Of a DNA stretch of 19,385 nucleotides, positions 1 through 7,933 are shown in pieces. The notes under the pieces were generated by a model that was not told the origin of the DNA, ran no database searches, and saw nothing but the letters and a program-made list of their open reading frames with translations. Every line of letters starts with the position of its first letter. Position 1 is the stretch's first letter. Position numbers and translations under genes: made by a program. This stretch comes from Clostridiales bacterium (GTDB taxonomy: Bacteria > Bacillota > Clostridia > Oscillospirales > CAG-272). The stretch spans positions 1-19,385 of the forward strand of contig JAAZGC010000241.1 of the NCBI GenBank assembly GCA_012511425.1. Direction: 5' to 3'.

Positions 1-172
1 GCATATTAGGGATAAGGATCTTGTATTCCTTCTTCATCTCATCGGTGAAGGGAATCGGTTTTATCCTGTAGTTGTCTCTTGTACCTGAAACACCGCAGCT
101 TTCGAGAGCTGCCTGTGCCTCTGAAATGTCGCTGTCGGATATAAATTCCGTGTTTTCGTTATTTATTGCCAT
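1..172 (-). CDS. 2-hydroxyacyl-CoA dehydratase-like (HgdB-type) component, N-terminal fragment
   Basis: A reading frame opens with ATG at 172 and continues off the left edge of the window, giving 57 codons. It begins MAINNENTEFISDSDISEAQ and ends in the stretch PFTDEMKKEYKILIPNM. That ending resembles, from memory, the junction where the C-terminal 2-hydroxyglutaryl-CoA-dehydratase-like domain begins in the large clostridial activase fusions of about 1,400 residues. The gene lies 23 bases downstream of the activase stop on the same strand, so the two are almost certainly co-transcribed and act together. The ribosome binding site is weak (no clear GGAGG), which fits translational coupling to the gene in front. 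The rest of the protein, including the cysteines expected to hold an Fe-S cluster, lies outside the window, so the family call depends on context and a short N-terminus. Confidence 0.6.
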   Translation of the reverse strand, partial: MAINNENTEFISDSDISEAQAALESCGVSGTRDNYRIKPIPFTDEMKKEYKILIPNM

Positions 173-195
173 GTTATATCATCTATATGCCTTTA

Positions 196-3165
196 TTATG
201 AATTATCCTGAATCTTTTCCGCCGCTTCAAGCACGGAAAACAGAGATCTCATTCTTATCTTGACTGCGCCTAAGTTGGTTATTTCATCAATCTTAATCAT
301 AGTGTATATCTTGCCGCCGAACTCAAGTATCGAGCGCACCTCGTCCGTCGTGATTGCGTCGACGCCGCATCCGAAGGAAACAAGCTGTACCAGATTCATG
401 TCAGGCTGAGAGGTGATATATTTTGCGGCGGAATACAGTCTGCCGTGGTAAGTCCATTGATTAAGAACGTTTGTTGTGAATTTATCTTCTTTATACGCTA
501 TCGAGTCTTCGGTTATAAGTGCGGCACCGAGTCCGCAGATAAGCTTATCTATACCGTGATTCACTTCGGTGTCGATATGATACGGTCGCCCGGAGAGCAC
601 TATTATCGGAAGACCTGCTTGACGAGCCTGTTTGATATACTCTTCACCCTTGAGTCTGACATCATCCATGAAATCATAATAAGCTTTATATCCGTGTCGG
701 ACGGCGGCAAATGTTTCCTTTTCGGTTAAATCAGGATAATATCTAATCATGGCTTCAAAGAATTTCTTTTCGAAGTCTTTCGGACGGTGAATTCCAAAGT
801 ATGAATGAATGAATACCGTTTCTTCAAGGCGATTTATATTAGCTGCCAGGACTTCGGGATAATAGGCAACCACAGGGCAGTTGTAGTGATTTTCTCCCTT
901 GCTCTCATCCACATTGTAAGTAAGACATGGATAGAAAACAGCATCAACGCCCATATCGAGCAGAGACTCGATATGCCCATGCATCAGTTTTGCGGGGAAA
1001 CATACGGTATCCGAAGGTATTGTATGTTGACCGGAAATATAGAGTTTCCGGTTTGACATAGGAGATTTGACTACTTCAAAACCTAAGTCATCGAAAATAG
1101 TGAACCAGAAGGGAAGCAGCTCAAACATGTTAAGACCCATCGGAATCCCGATGCGTCCTCTCGGACAGTTTTTGCCTTCGGCAGTCTTATAGCTGTCGAG
1201 CAGCCCAAGCTTATATTCATATAAATTGTAGTGCTTAGTTTCCGATTCGCCTTTGCGGATAAGCGGCTTTTCGCAGCGGTTTCCGCCGATGTACCTTCTT
1301 CCGCCTTCAAAGGTATTGACGGTCAGCCGGCAGTGGTTATTGCATAAACCGCAGGTGACGGCTTTGACCGAGTGTTCGAATGTTTTAAGTTCATCGGATT
1401 GAATGATGCTGCTTTTTCTGCCTCTGCAGAGCTGCTTTGCGTAGAGCGCTGCACCGTAAGCTCCCATAAGCCCCGCAATGTTCGGTCTTACGACTTCGCT
1501 TTCAATTTCGGTTTCAAAAGCACGGAGCACGGCATCGTTTAAGAAAGTTCCGCCCTGAACCACAATATGCCGTCCCAGAGCCGTCTCGATATTTTTGGCC
1601 GGAGCGCGAATGACCTTATATAACGCATTTTTAACAACGCTAATCGAAAGTCCGGCAGATATGCTTTCGATTGACGCTCCGTCCTTCTGAGCCTGCTTCA
1701 CGGATGAATTCATGAATACGGTGCAGCGTGAGCCGAGATCAACGGGAGCCTCGGCAAACAGACCGAGTTTGGCAAAATCGATAATAGACATGTTCAGCGC
1801 ACCGGCAAATGTCTGCAGGAAGGAGCCGCAGCCGGAGCTGCAAGCTTCGTTAAGGAAGATATTGTCGATTGCGCCGTTTCGTATCTTGAAACACTTTATA
1901 TCCTGTCCGCCAATATCGATAATAAAGTCAACATCCGGGCGGAAAGCTTTTGCAGCGGTAAAATGCGCAATGGTTTCAACGATACCGAGGTCGATCTTGA
2001 AGGCGTTTTTAATGATGTCTTCGCCGTATCCGGTTACGGCGCTGTAAGATATCCTTGACTTCGGATATTTTTCATAAAAATTCTCTAAAAATTCTTTTAC
2101 TATCGGAACCGGGTTGCCGCTGTTAGGGCGGTAATCGGAGTAAATAATTACGCCTTTTGAATCGGCGGCAACGCATTTAACGGTGGTAGAACCGGCATCA
2201 ATTCCGAAATAAACATCTCCGTCAAAAACGGGACCCATATCTATTGTCTCAATTCGTGCCGAATCATGACGCTTTCGGAAAACTTCGTATTCTTCTTCAG
2301 ATGTGAAAAGCGGCGGAAGAACTTCGTAATTAATCACCTTCCGGCAATTTTTAACGGCATTGAGCGCTTCATTTAGAGTATAGCTCTTCGGCTGAGGTGT
2401 CATAGCGGCGCCGATCGATACAAAATAAAGTGAATTCTCCGGACAGTTTCCTTTAACTCCGAGAGTATTGTCAAACTGAACACGAAGCTGTTTCAAAAAT
2501 GTCAGCGGACCGCCTAAGTATACGACATTTCCTTTTATCTGACGTCCCTGACTGAGGCCGCCTACAGTTTGGTTAACAACGGCATTGAATATTGATGCAG
2601 AGATATCTTCAAGCCTCGCGCCCTGATTTATCAGCGGCTGAATATCGGATTTTGCAAAGACTCCGCAGCGGGAAGCAACGGTATATATCTTTTCGCTCTT
2701 TTCTGCAAGCTCATCCATTTGATCGGAAGTAACACCGAGCAAAGTCGCCATCTGGTCTATAAAAGCGCCGGTACCACCGGCGCAGGAGCCGTTCATTCGG
2801 ACTTCAAGCCCACCGGCTCCTGTTATAAAGAGTATCTTTGCATCTTCACCGCCGAGCTCGATCACACAGTCGGTTCCGGGAAGCAGGGAATTAACGGCAG
2901 TTCTGGTAGCGTAAACCTCCTGCACAAACGGAATGCCGATGTTTTCGGAAAAGCCCATACCGGCAGAACCTGAAATTGCGAAATTAAAACTGTCGTTTTC
3001 CGCTATAATGCCGCTTTCTTTAATTTTCTCAAGCAGCTGTTCGGTTTTCTCCTGTATTTGAGAATAATGGCGCTCATAGGATTTAAATAAAATCTTATAA
3101 TTTTGGGTTTCATCGATAACGACGCATTTCAGCGTTGTTGATCCGACGTCAAGGCCTAATTTCAT
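196..3165 (-). CDS. Two-domain acyl-CoA dehydratase activase (BcrA/BadF-type ATPase) with DUF2229
   Basis: This 989-residue protein carries two ASKHA ATPase domains in tandem and a C-terminal DUF2229-type region. Domain 1 (about 1-260) has the phosphate loop GLDVGSTTLK (4-13), NGSCAGGTGAF (125-135) and SRCGVFAKSD (165-174). Domain 2 (about 318-580) repeats these as GIDAGSTTVK (321-330), EACSSGCGSF (440-449) and SRCTVFMNSS (479-488). In characterised activases the two cysteines of such a domain bind a [4Fe-4S] cluster at a dimer interface; here the pairs are C128/C167 and C442 or C446/C481. The C-terminal region opens with CGLCNNHC (605-612) and C631, a likely extra metal site. Family role: ATP hydrolysis drives one low-potential electron into a 2-hydroxyacyl-CoA dehydratase. 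The real substrate of this two-domain class is not established. The HgdB-like partner follows immediately. Confidence 0.9.
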   Translation of the reverse strand: MKLGLDVGSTTLKCVVIDETQNYKILFKSYERHYSQIQEKTEQLLEKIKESGIIAENDSFNFAISGSAGMGFSENIGIPFVQEVYATRTAVNSLLPGTDCVIELGGEDAKILFITGAGGLEVRMNGSCAGGTGAFIDQMATLLGVTSDQMDELAEKSEKIYTVASRCGVFAKSDIQPLINQGARLEDISASIFNAVVNQTVGGLSQGRQIKGNVVYLGGPLTFLKQLRVQFDNTLGVKGNCPENSLYFVSIGAAMTPQPKSYTLNEALNAVKNCRKVINYEVLPPLFTSEEEYEVFRKRHDSARIETIDMGPVFDGDVYFGIDAGSTTVKCVAADSKGVIIYSDYRPNSGNPVPIVKEFLENFYEKYPKSRISYSAVTGYGEDIIKNAFKIDLGIVETIAHFTAAKAFRPDVDFIIDIGGQDIKCFKIRNGAIDNIFLNEACSSGCGSFLQTFAGALNMSIIDFAKLGLFAEAPVDLGSRCTVFMNSSVKQAQKDGASIESISAGLSISVVKNALYKVIRAPAKNIETALGRHIVVQGGTFLNDAVLRAFETEIESEVVRPNIAGLMGAYGAALYAKQLCRGRKSSIIQSDELKTFEHSVKAVTCGLCNNHCRLTVNTFEGGRRYIGGNRCEKPLIRKGESETKHYNLYEYKLGLLDSYKTAEGKNCPRGRIGIPMGLNMFELLPFWFTIFDDLGFEVVKSPMSNRKLYISGQHTIPSDTVCFPAKLMHGHIESLLDMGVDAVFYPCLTYNVDESKGENHYNCPVVAYYPEVLAANINRLEETVFIHSYFGIHRPKDFEKKFFEAMIRYYPDLTEKETFAAVRHGYKAYYDFMDDVRLKGEEYIKQARQAGLPIIVLSGRPYHIDTEVNHGIDKLICGLGAALITEDSIAYKEDKFTTNVLNQWTYHGRLYSAAKYITSQPDMNLVQLVSFGCGVDAITTDEVRSILEFGGKIYTMIKIDEITNLGAVKIRMRSLFSVLEAAEKIQDNS

Positions 3166-3252
3166 GTTTATATATATTCATTAAAAGCGGGGAAAGAAAA
3201 CTTTCTTCCGAAAGCGCTCCTTCCGCCGCGGTCCGTATATTTGTTTTAAGCT

Positions 3253-3873
3253 TTAATTTAAAATTCCGACAATAAAATCGGAGGTGGCTTGAGCCAAAAG
3301 GTCAACAGCCGCCGGTTTGAAGTGAACGCCGTCTGACCATGGATCGGCAGAAAGGTCAATAGCAGCGTTAAGATCATTTACGGCATAACCGGCTTCGGCA
3401 GCATATGCTTTCAGCGAAATGTTTCTTTCTGTAACAACTTTGTTGCTTTCCTCATCTTTTACGGGAGTCGATGTGACAAGGACAATTTCTGCCTGCGGCT
3501 GATATTGACGGACACGTTCGGTGTAAATTTTAATGCCGCTGATATAATCACTTACATTCAGTCCGCCGGTATGAAGCCCGTTGTTTATATGAATAAGCTT
3601 GTATTTGTATCCGAACATCGGGTTCAAAGCATAGTCAAGCTCGCAGAGCCATGCGGGGTCGGCGGAACTCTTTGACCCGACGGTGCTGTCTATCAGATAC
3701 TTGTAACCCTTGCTTTTAAAAATCTGCTGAACGGGACTTCGGTATTGATTGGTTATTGAATCTCCGACGAAAAGAATTCGCGGCGATTCATAATCGAAGG
3801 AGTTTTCCCACCAGAAATTTACCCATTCGTAGTATTCCCGTTTATATGTGGGAGAATCGTTTCTTTCCGACAT
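3253..3873 (-). CDS. SGNH/GDSL-type hydrolase
   Basis: A 206-residue protein with the hallmarks of SGNH esterases. The nucleophile block is ILFVGDSIT with Ser39. A small block containing Gly66 (STVGSKS) follows, then an Asn-containing segment HINNGLH (95-101). The C-terminal catalytic pair is in DGVHFKP, with Asp181 and His184. There is no signal peptide or membrane segment, so a cytoplasmic location is likely. Members of this family remove acyl groups from lipids, sugars or polysaccharides; the substrate cannot be read from the sequence. The ATG at 3873 is supported by GGAGGT six bases upstream. The gene lies 27 bases after purH on the same strand, so it may be a passenger of the purine operon. 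A hairpin covers the ribosome binding site. Confidence 0.8.
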   Translation of the reverse strand: MSERNDSPTYKREYYEWVNFWWENSFDYESPRILFVGDSITNQYRSPVQQIFKSKGYKYLIDSTVGSKSSADPAWLCELDYALNPMFGYKYKLIHINNGLHTGGLNVSDYISGIKIYTERVRQYQPQAEIVLVTSTPVKDEESNKVVTERNISLKAYAAEAGYAVNDLNAAIDLSADPWSDGVHFKPAAVDLLAQATSDFIVGILN

Positions 3874-3874
3874 A

Positions 3875-3894
3875 AGAAAACCTCCGTGTTTTCT
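3875..3894 (-). promoter_or_regulatory. Hairpin displaying the SGNH-gene ribosome binding site
   Basis: A perfect 7-bp inverted repeat (AGAAAAC / GTTTTCT) flanks a six-base loop. On the minus-strand RNA the loop reads ACGGAG, so the GGAGGT ribosome binding site lies in the loop and the first bases of the 3' arm. It sits between the purH stop and the SGNH start. It could modulate translation of the SGNH gene or act as a weak attenuator after purH. It is too AT-rich, and lacks the T-run, to call a terminator. Confidence 0.4.
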
Positions 3895-3900
3895 GATTAA

Positions 3901-5454
3901 TCAGTGTCTGAAATGTCTTTCATGTGTAAATGCCATCGGAATGCCGGCTTCGTTTGCCGCCTTAATGGAATCGGCATCGCGGATTGAACCGCCCGGCTGA
4001 ACAATAGCTGCGATTCCGGATTCTGCAGCAAACTTCACGCAGTCGTCAAACGGGAAGAAAGCATCCGAAGCCATAACAGAACCATTCGCCTTGTCTCCGG
4101 CATAATTGACAGCAAGCTCAAGTGCGGTGATACGGTTGGTCTGACCTGGCCCTACACCGACTGTCGCCTCGTCTTTTGCAAGCAGGATACCGTTGGACTT
4201 AACGTATTTAACCGCTTTCATTCCGAATATCATGTCGCGAAGCTGTTCTTCGGTAGGTTTGCAGTCGGTAATGATTTCGAATTCGGAATCGTTCCAGAGT
4301 GTGAGGTCGGGCTCCTGTACCAGGAGTCCGCCGGAGACCTTTTTGTAAACCAACATATCTTTGGTGTCGGGTTTTGTGATATCAGGCAGCTCAAGAAGGC
4401 GGAGATTCTTCTTTTGAGTAAGGATATCAAGCGCCTCCTGCGTAAACGAAGGAGCAATTATTATTTCGGTGAATATTTTCGCAATTTCTTCGGCTGTCTT
4501 CCCGTCAACCGGACGGTTAAGAGCAATAATGCCGCCGAAAATCGAAACAGGGTCGGAATTGTAAGCCTTCATATAAGCGTCAAAAAGATTATCGGCAATT
4601 CCGATACCGCAGGGATTTGCGTGCTTTACGGCAACAGCGCAGGGACGTTCTCCGCCGAATTCTTTGATCATTGCAATGGCGCCGTCGGCATCTCCGACGT
4701 TGTTGTAAGAAATTTCCTTGCCGTGAAGCTGCTTGGCTTCTGTAAGAGTACCGGTAAAGCCGGTGCCAATTTCTTTGTAAAAAGCTGCTTTTTGATGCGG
4801 ATTTTCACCGTACCGCATATCCTGAACCTTGTCAAAGGTAACGGTAAAGGAATCGGGAAATATATCGGCTCCGGTCTCAACCGCAAGATAAGATGCTATA
4901 AGCGTGTCATAAGCCGAAGTCATTTTGAAGACTTTATAGGCAAGAATCAGTTTGGTTTCTTTTGAAACCTCACCGTTTGACTTAAGCTGCTCGATTACTG
5001 TTTTATAATCCGCAGGATCGACGATTACGGCAACATCCTGCCAGTTTTTGGCGGCAGCGCGAATCATCGTAGGTCCGCCGATGTCGATATTCTCTATAAC
5101 TTCTTCGCGCGATACGCCGGGTTTGAGAACCGTCTTCTTAAAGGGATAGAGGTTGACGGCAACTATATCAATCGGAGCTACTCCGAGTTTCTCGATCTGC
5201 TCCATATGCTCAGGGATTCCGCGGTTTGCGAGAATTCCGCCGTGAATCTTGGGATGAAGGGTCTTTACACGTCCGTCAAGGCATTCCGGGAAACCGGTTA
5301 CATCGGAAACATTCGTTACCGGTATGCCGTTATCGCCGAGAAGTTTTGCTGTTCCCCCGGTCGAGAGGATTTCATAATCAAGTTCAATAAGCGCCTTGGC
5401 AAAATCAAGGATGCCGTCTTTGTCGAAAAGACTGATTATAGCTCTTTTTTTCAC
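3901..5454 (-). CDS. purH: Bifunctional AICAR formyltransferase / IMP cyclohydrolase PurH
   Basis: PurH performs the last two steps of IMP synthesis: formylation of AICAR using 10-formyl-THF, then ring closure. The 517-residue protein has the usual full length. The N-terminal IMP cyclohydrolase domain (about 1-200) contains STGGTA (31-36) and DGRVKTLHPKIHGG (60-73). The C-terminal transformylase domain contains MRYGENPHQ (213-221), the catalytic KHANPCGI with Lys277-His278, QPGGSIRD (486-493) and the conserved end HERHFRH. I chose the GTG start at 5454 because GGAGG lies eight bases upstream and homology begins at VKKRAIISLFDK. An open extension of 58 codons further upstream overlaps purN and shows no family similarity. 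The gene follows purN by 28 bases and belongs to the purE-purN-purH unit. Confidence 0.97.
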   Translation of the reverse strand: MKKRAIISLFDKDGILDFAKALIELDYEILSTGGTAKLLGDNGIPVTNVSDVTGFPECLDGRVKTLHPKIHGGILANRGIPEHMEQIEKLGVAPIDIVAVNLYPFKKTVLKPGVSREEVIENIDIGGPTMIRAAAKNWQDVAVIVDPADYKTVIEQLKSNGEVSKETKLILAYKVFKMTSAYDTLIASYLAVETGADIFPDSFTVTFDKVQDMRYGENPHQKAAFYKEIGTGFTGTLTEAKQLHGKEISYNNVGDADGAIAMIKEFGGERPCAVAVKHANPCGIGIADNLFDAYMKAYNSDPVSIFGGIIALNRPVDGKTAEEIAKIFTEIIIAPSFTQEALDILTQKKNLRLLELPDITKPDTKDMLVYKKVSGGLLVQEPDLTLWNDSEFEIITDCKPTEEQLRDMIFGMKAVKYVKSNGILLAKDEATVGVGPGQTNRITALELAVNYAGDKANGSVMASDAFFPFDDCVKFAAESGIAAIVQPGGSIRDADSIKAANEAGIPMAFTHERHFRH

Positions 5455-5482
5455 GTTTATCTGCCTCCGGTTATATAAATAA

Positions 5483-6118
5483 TCATTCGGATATTTTGAC
5501 TGTCCGGCCTTCGACCGAAAGTTTCCCGGCGCAAAAAAGCTCGGCTGCAAGCGGAAGAATCTGCCATTCGGCCTGCTCCATAACCCTGCGCTGTAATATT
5601 TGTGGGGTGTCTCCCTCTTTAATTTCAACCGCTTTTTGAAGGATTATCGGTCCTCCGTCGGTTACCTCGGTTACAAAATGCGCGGTGGCTCCGGTGAGCT
5701 TAACGCCGTAATTAAGTGCCGCTTCATGAACGCGAATACCGTAAAATCCGTCGCCGCAAAAACTCGGTATCAAAGCGGGATGTATGTTGATAATGGCATT
5801 TTTGTAGCGATTTATAAACTCCGAGTCGAGAATATACATGAATCCGGCAAGAATTATAAGATCAATGCTTCGGCTGTCAAGCTCATTAAGCAGCGCTGTG
5901 CAGTATTCCGATCTTCCCGGATATTTTTTTTTATCCGCTACGCAGGTTTCGATGCCGTTATCATTCGCTCTCGTCAGTGCATAAGCATCCGGACTGCTCG
6001 AAAGGACAAGCTTTATTTTGCCGCTTTTAAGTCTGTCGTCCTTCTCTGCATCAATCAAAGCCTGAAGATTTGTTCCGCCGCCGGACACAAGTACTGCAAT
6101 ATTTTTCTTAACATCCAT
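5483..6118 (-). CDS. purN: Phosphoribosylglycinamide formyltransferase PurN
   Basis: PurN transfers a formyl group from 10-formyl-THF to GAR in purine synthesis. The 211-residue protein has the Rossmann-like opening IAVLVSGGGTNLQ (7-19), the catalytic NIHPALIPSF (111-120, Asn111 and His113) and VTEVTDGGPII (149-159, Asp154). Between them the segment CGDGFYGIRVHEAAL (121-135) matches the clostridial variant of the region that reads THRQAL-like in E. coli. The preferred start is the ATG at 6118. A TTG at 6127 is in frame and directly abuts the purE stop. Neither has a strong ribosome binding site, so translational coupling to purE is likely. Confidence 0.95.
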   Translation of the reverse strand: MDVKKNIAVLVSGGGTNLQALIDAEKDDRLKSGKIKLVLSSSPDAYALTRANDNGIETCVADKKKYPGRSEYCTALLNELDSRSIDLIILAGFMYILDSEFINRYKNAIINIHPALIPSFCGDGFYGIRVHEAALNYGVKLTGATAHFVTEVTDGGPIILQKAVEIKEGDTPQILQRRVMEQAEWQILPLAAELFCAGKLSVEGRTVKISE

Positions 6119-6127
6119 AATACGCAA

Positions 6128-6631
6128 TTAAAGTCCGAGGTCCCGTTGAAGCTCATTGTCTTTCTCGACGACGCCTTTGTGCATTTTCACCCGTTCCGCT
6201 TTAAGTTTGTCGGCAAGTTCGGGGTCCAAAAGAGCGAGAATCTCGCAGGCAAGCAAAGCGGCGTTAGCCGAGCCGTCTATAGCTACGGTCGCAACGGGTA
6301 TACCGCTCGGCATCTGGACTATCGAAAGCAGGGAATCGAGACCGTCAAGGGTTGATGACTTAATCGGCAGCCCTATAACCGGAAGCGTGGTATGTGCCGC
6401 GATGAATCCACCGAGATGAGCAGCCTTTCCGGCCGCGGCAATTATAACCTTAATGCCGGATTTTTCGGCTGATTTCGCATACTCACAGACAAGATCCGGG
6501 GTACGATGAGCGCTCATTACACGAGCTTCAAACCGAACTCCGAATTTTAAAAGTGTGTCAAAGCATGGTTTTACCGTATCAAAATCGCTCTTTGAGCCCA
6601 TGATTACTGCGACTTTGGCCTGAATGTCCAT
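6128..6631 (-). CDS. purE: N5-carboxyaminoimidazole ribonucleotide mutase PurE (class I)
   Basis: PurE interconverts N5-CAIR and CAIR in purine synthesis. The 167-residue protein has the standard length and motifs: VAVIMGSKSDFD (7-18, with the substrate-binding Ser/Asp loop), MSAHRTP (39-45, with the catalytic His42), the glycine-rich AAGKAAHLGG (66-75) and VQMPSGIPVATVAI. The second loop has AGKAAHLGG where AGGAAHLPG is typical, a modest variation. Class I enzymes depend on PurK to supply N5-CAIR; no purK is visible here. The ATG at 6631 is preceded by GAGGTT. It is the first gene of the purE-purN-purH group, 42 bases downstream of the NfeD-like gene, so an internal promoter or co-transcription are both possible. 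Confidence 0.95.
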   Translation of the reverse strand: MDIQAKVAVIMGSKSDFDTVKPCFDTLLKFGVRFEARVMSAHRTPDLVCEYAKSAEKSGIKVIIAAAGKAAHLGGFIAAHTTLPVIGLPIKSSTLDGLDSLLSIVQMPSGIPVATVAIDGSANAALLACEILALLDPELADKLKAERVKMHKGVVEKDNELQRDLGL

Positions 6632-6673
6632 ATATATAACCTCAAAAATATTTAAACAGGGAAACGGTTTAAA

Positions 6674-7108
6674 TTAAACGCAGACAAAGCGATTAGATGA
6701 ATATTCACGCAGCGAAACGGTATCTCCGGTAACGAATGTATTTCCTTCGCCGGCTACCGCCGGCCACTGACGGCCGTTTATCAGTATTCTGCCCTGCTGA
6801 ACTTCGCCGAAAGCTTTAACTACAACAGCTGTCTGACCGATAAGCTTTTTCGCCTCGTTTTTATTTCTTTTTTTGATTAAATCTTCGAAAAAAGTCAATC
6901 TTAAGAGAAGCAAAACCGCAAAAAAGGACACGAATGATGTCGTCTGAAATGAAATCGAAAATCCCGCGAGTGAAAAAATAAGCGAAAGCATAGCGGAGGG
7001 AAGCATTGTTACAAATATGTGTTTAACGGTAATTGCTTCGATTATAACCGAAAAAACGATTACGGCAAGCCAGATGTATGGCATAAATGTTTCCAGCGAA
7101 GAAAACAT
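6674..7108 (-). CDS. NfeD-like membrane protein with C-terminal OB domain
   Basis: A 144-residue protein of the short NfeD type. The N-terminal half is strongly hydrophobic with two or three membrane segments (about 9-27, 34-52 and 56-73). The C-terminal part (about 88-144) fits the small OB-fold of NfeD proteins: LIGQTAVVVKAF, then GRILINGRQWPAVA (106-119) and FVTGDTVSLRE. NfeD proteins are generally partners of SPFH/flotillin-like membrane proteins or of membrane proteases, but no such gene is next to it here. The start is well supported by AAGGAGG seven bases upstream. It is 54 bases after the anchored hypothetical gene and 42 before purE. Confidence 0.82.
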   Translation of the reverse strand: MFSSLETFMPYIWLAVIVFSVIIEAITVKHIFVTMLPSAMLSLIFSLAGFSISFQTTSFVSFFAVLLLLRLTFFEDLIKKRNKNEAKKLIGQTAVVVKAFGEVQQGRILINGRQWPAVAGEGNTFVTGDTVSLREYSSNRFVCV

Positions 7109-7162
7109 GACTCAGCCTCCTTGCTTCGAAAGCCTGCGTTATCCGTACATGAATATTCCGTA

Positions 7163-7858
7163 TCAGTCGTATACCATGTAATTATATGAGCTGATGCTGT
7201 TGATTTTTGTTACACCACCGTATGTCAGCAATTCGAAAACCAGAGGAACCGAACTGTCAGAGTCCATATCGCTGCGGAAAAGACCGTCGTTTTTCATGAT
7301 CATGTATCCGATGTCATATGTCCGTCGGCGGTATCCCTTGTGACTGCCATCTACAATAGTGTCATCGGTCAGCAAAGTGATTTCAATATTATAAATTCGC
7401 TGCATGGTTAAATCGGAATACTTGTTGTGTTCTTTCCAATATTCATCGGTGAAGAGAACATTAAGACGTTCGGCGTCTCCGTTTTTTGCGGCGTCAAAGT
7501 ATTCTGCAAAAAAGACAAGCGTATCACTGTACATCAAATAATTATCGTCGGTAATGAGTGCTGATTCCGCTCCGTCCGTGTATAAAATATAAAGGTTTTT
7601 ATCGAGATATTGAGGATCTTTAAAAATATCCGTGTCATAATCGGGTTTGGCAAAAACAAAATCATGACGAGGTGCTTTCCTTGATGTAATCGTATCGAGT
7701 ACTCGCTTGTCCCAATCAAAATTATTCAAAAAAAGCAAAACAGCTATCACCGCAAACGATATTACCGCCGCTGTAATCAGCTTTCTGTTTCTGTCCGGCT
7801 TAGGTTTACGGCTTAAGCCGCCGCCTTTGCCGGGTGCTTTATTGTTGTTTTCATCCAT
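7163..7858 (-). CDS. Membrane-anchored protein of unknown function
   Basis: A 231-residue protein that I do not recognise. It has a basic, glycine-rich cytoplasmic tail (GKGGGLSRKPKPDRNRK, 11-26) and one clear membrane segment (about 27-46, ITAAVISFAVIAVLLFLNN), followed by an extracytoplasmic domain of about 180 residues. The segment VFFAEYFDAAKNGDAERLN followed by LFTDEYWKEH looks like a helical start of an NTF2/SnoaL-like fold, with alternating beta-rich sequence after it. That comparison is only inference. It has no lipobox and no cysteine in the mature part. The ATG at 7858 lacks a clear ribosome binding site. It lies after the isomerase terminator and before the NfeD-like gene, so these two may form an envelope-related pair. 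Confidence 0.7.
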   Translation of the reverse strand: MDENNNKAPGKGGGLSRKPKPDRNRKLITAAVISFAVIAVLLFLNNFDWDKRVLDTITSRKAPRHDFVFAKPDYDTDIFKDPQYLDKNLYILYTDGAESALITDDNYLMYSDTLVFFAEYFDAAKNGDAERLNVLFTDEYWKEHNKYSDLTMQRIYNIEITLLTDDTIVDGSHKGYRRRTYDIGYMIMKNDGLFRSDMDSDSSVPLVFELLTYGGVTKINSISSYNYMVYD

Positions 7859-7896
7859 AATGGGTACCCGATACAGTCATGTTAATAAAGATTATC

Positions 7897-7922
7897 ACGG
7901 TGAGGCGAAGCCGCCTCACCGT
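7897..7922 (-). terminator. Rho-independent terminator of the isomerase-like gene
   Basis: An 11-bp perfect GC-rich stem (ACGGTGAGGCG / CGCCTCACCGT) with a four-base loop begins 11 bases after the isomerase stop. Read on the minus strand the stem is followed by GATAATCTTTATT, a moderately T-rich tail. It separates the isomerase gene from the anchored hypothetical gene downstream. Confidence 0.8.
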
Positions 7923-7933
7923 TTAAGCGGATA

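Noticed and set aside
3199..3230. Weak hairpin (CTTTC/GAAAG) with T-rich tail between the SGNH gene and the activase gene
   Set aside because: The stem is only five base pairs and AT-rich; alternative equal pairings exist, so a terminator is not supported.
4414..4965. Plus-strand open frame of 183 codons opposite purH
   Set aside because: It is antisense to a strongly conserved enzyme gene and has low-quality composition; treated as a shadow.
5455..5628. N-terminal extension of 58 codons in front of PurH
   Set aside because: It overlaps the purN coding region, has no similarity to PurH, and a GTG with a good ribosome binding site lies at the point where homology begins.
5600..6355. Long plus-strand open frame of 251 codons opposite purN and purE
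   Set aside because: It is fully antisense to two confident genes and its translation has no family features.
7862..7870. Palindrome GGGTACCC upstream of the anchored hypothetical gene
   Set aside because: An eight-base palindrome alone is expected by chance and no second copy or promoter element is associated with it.
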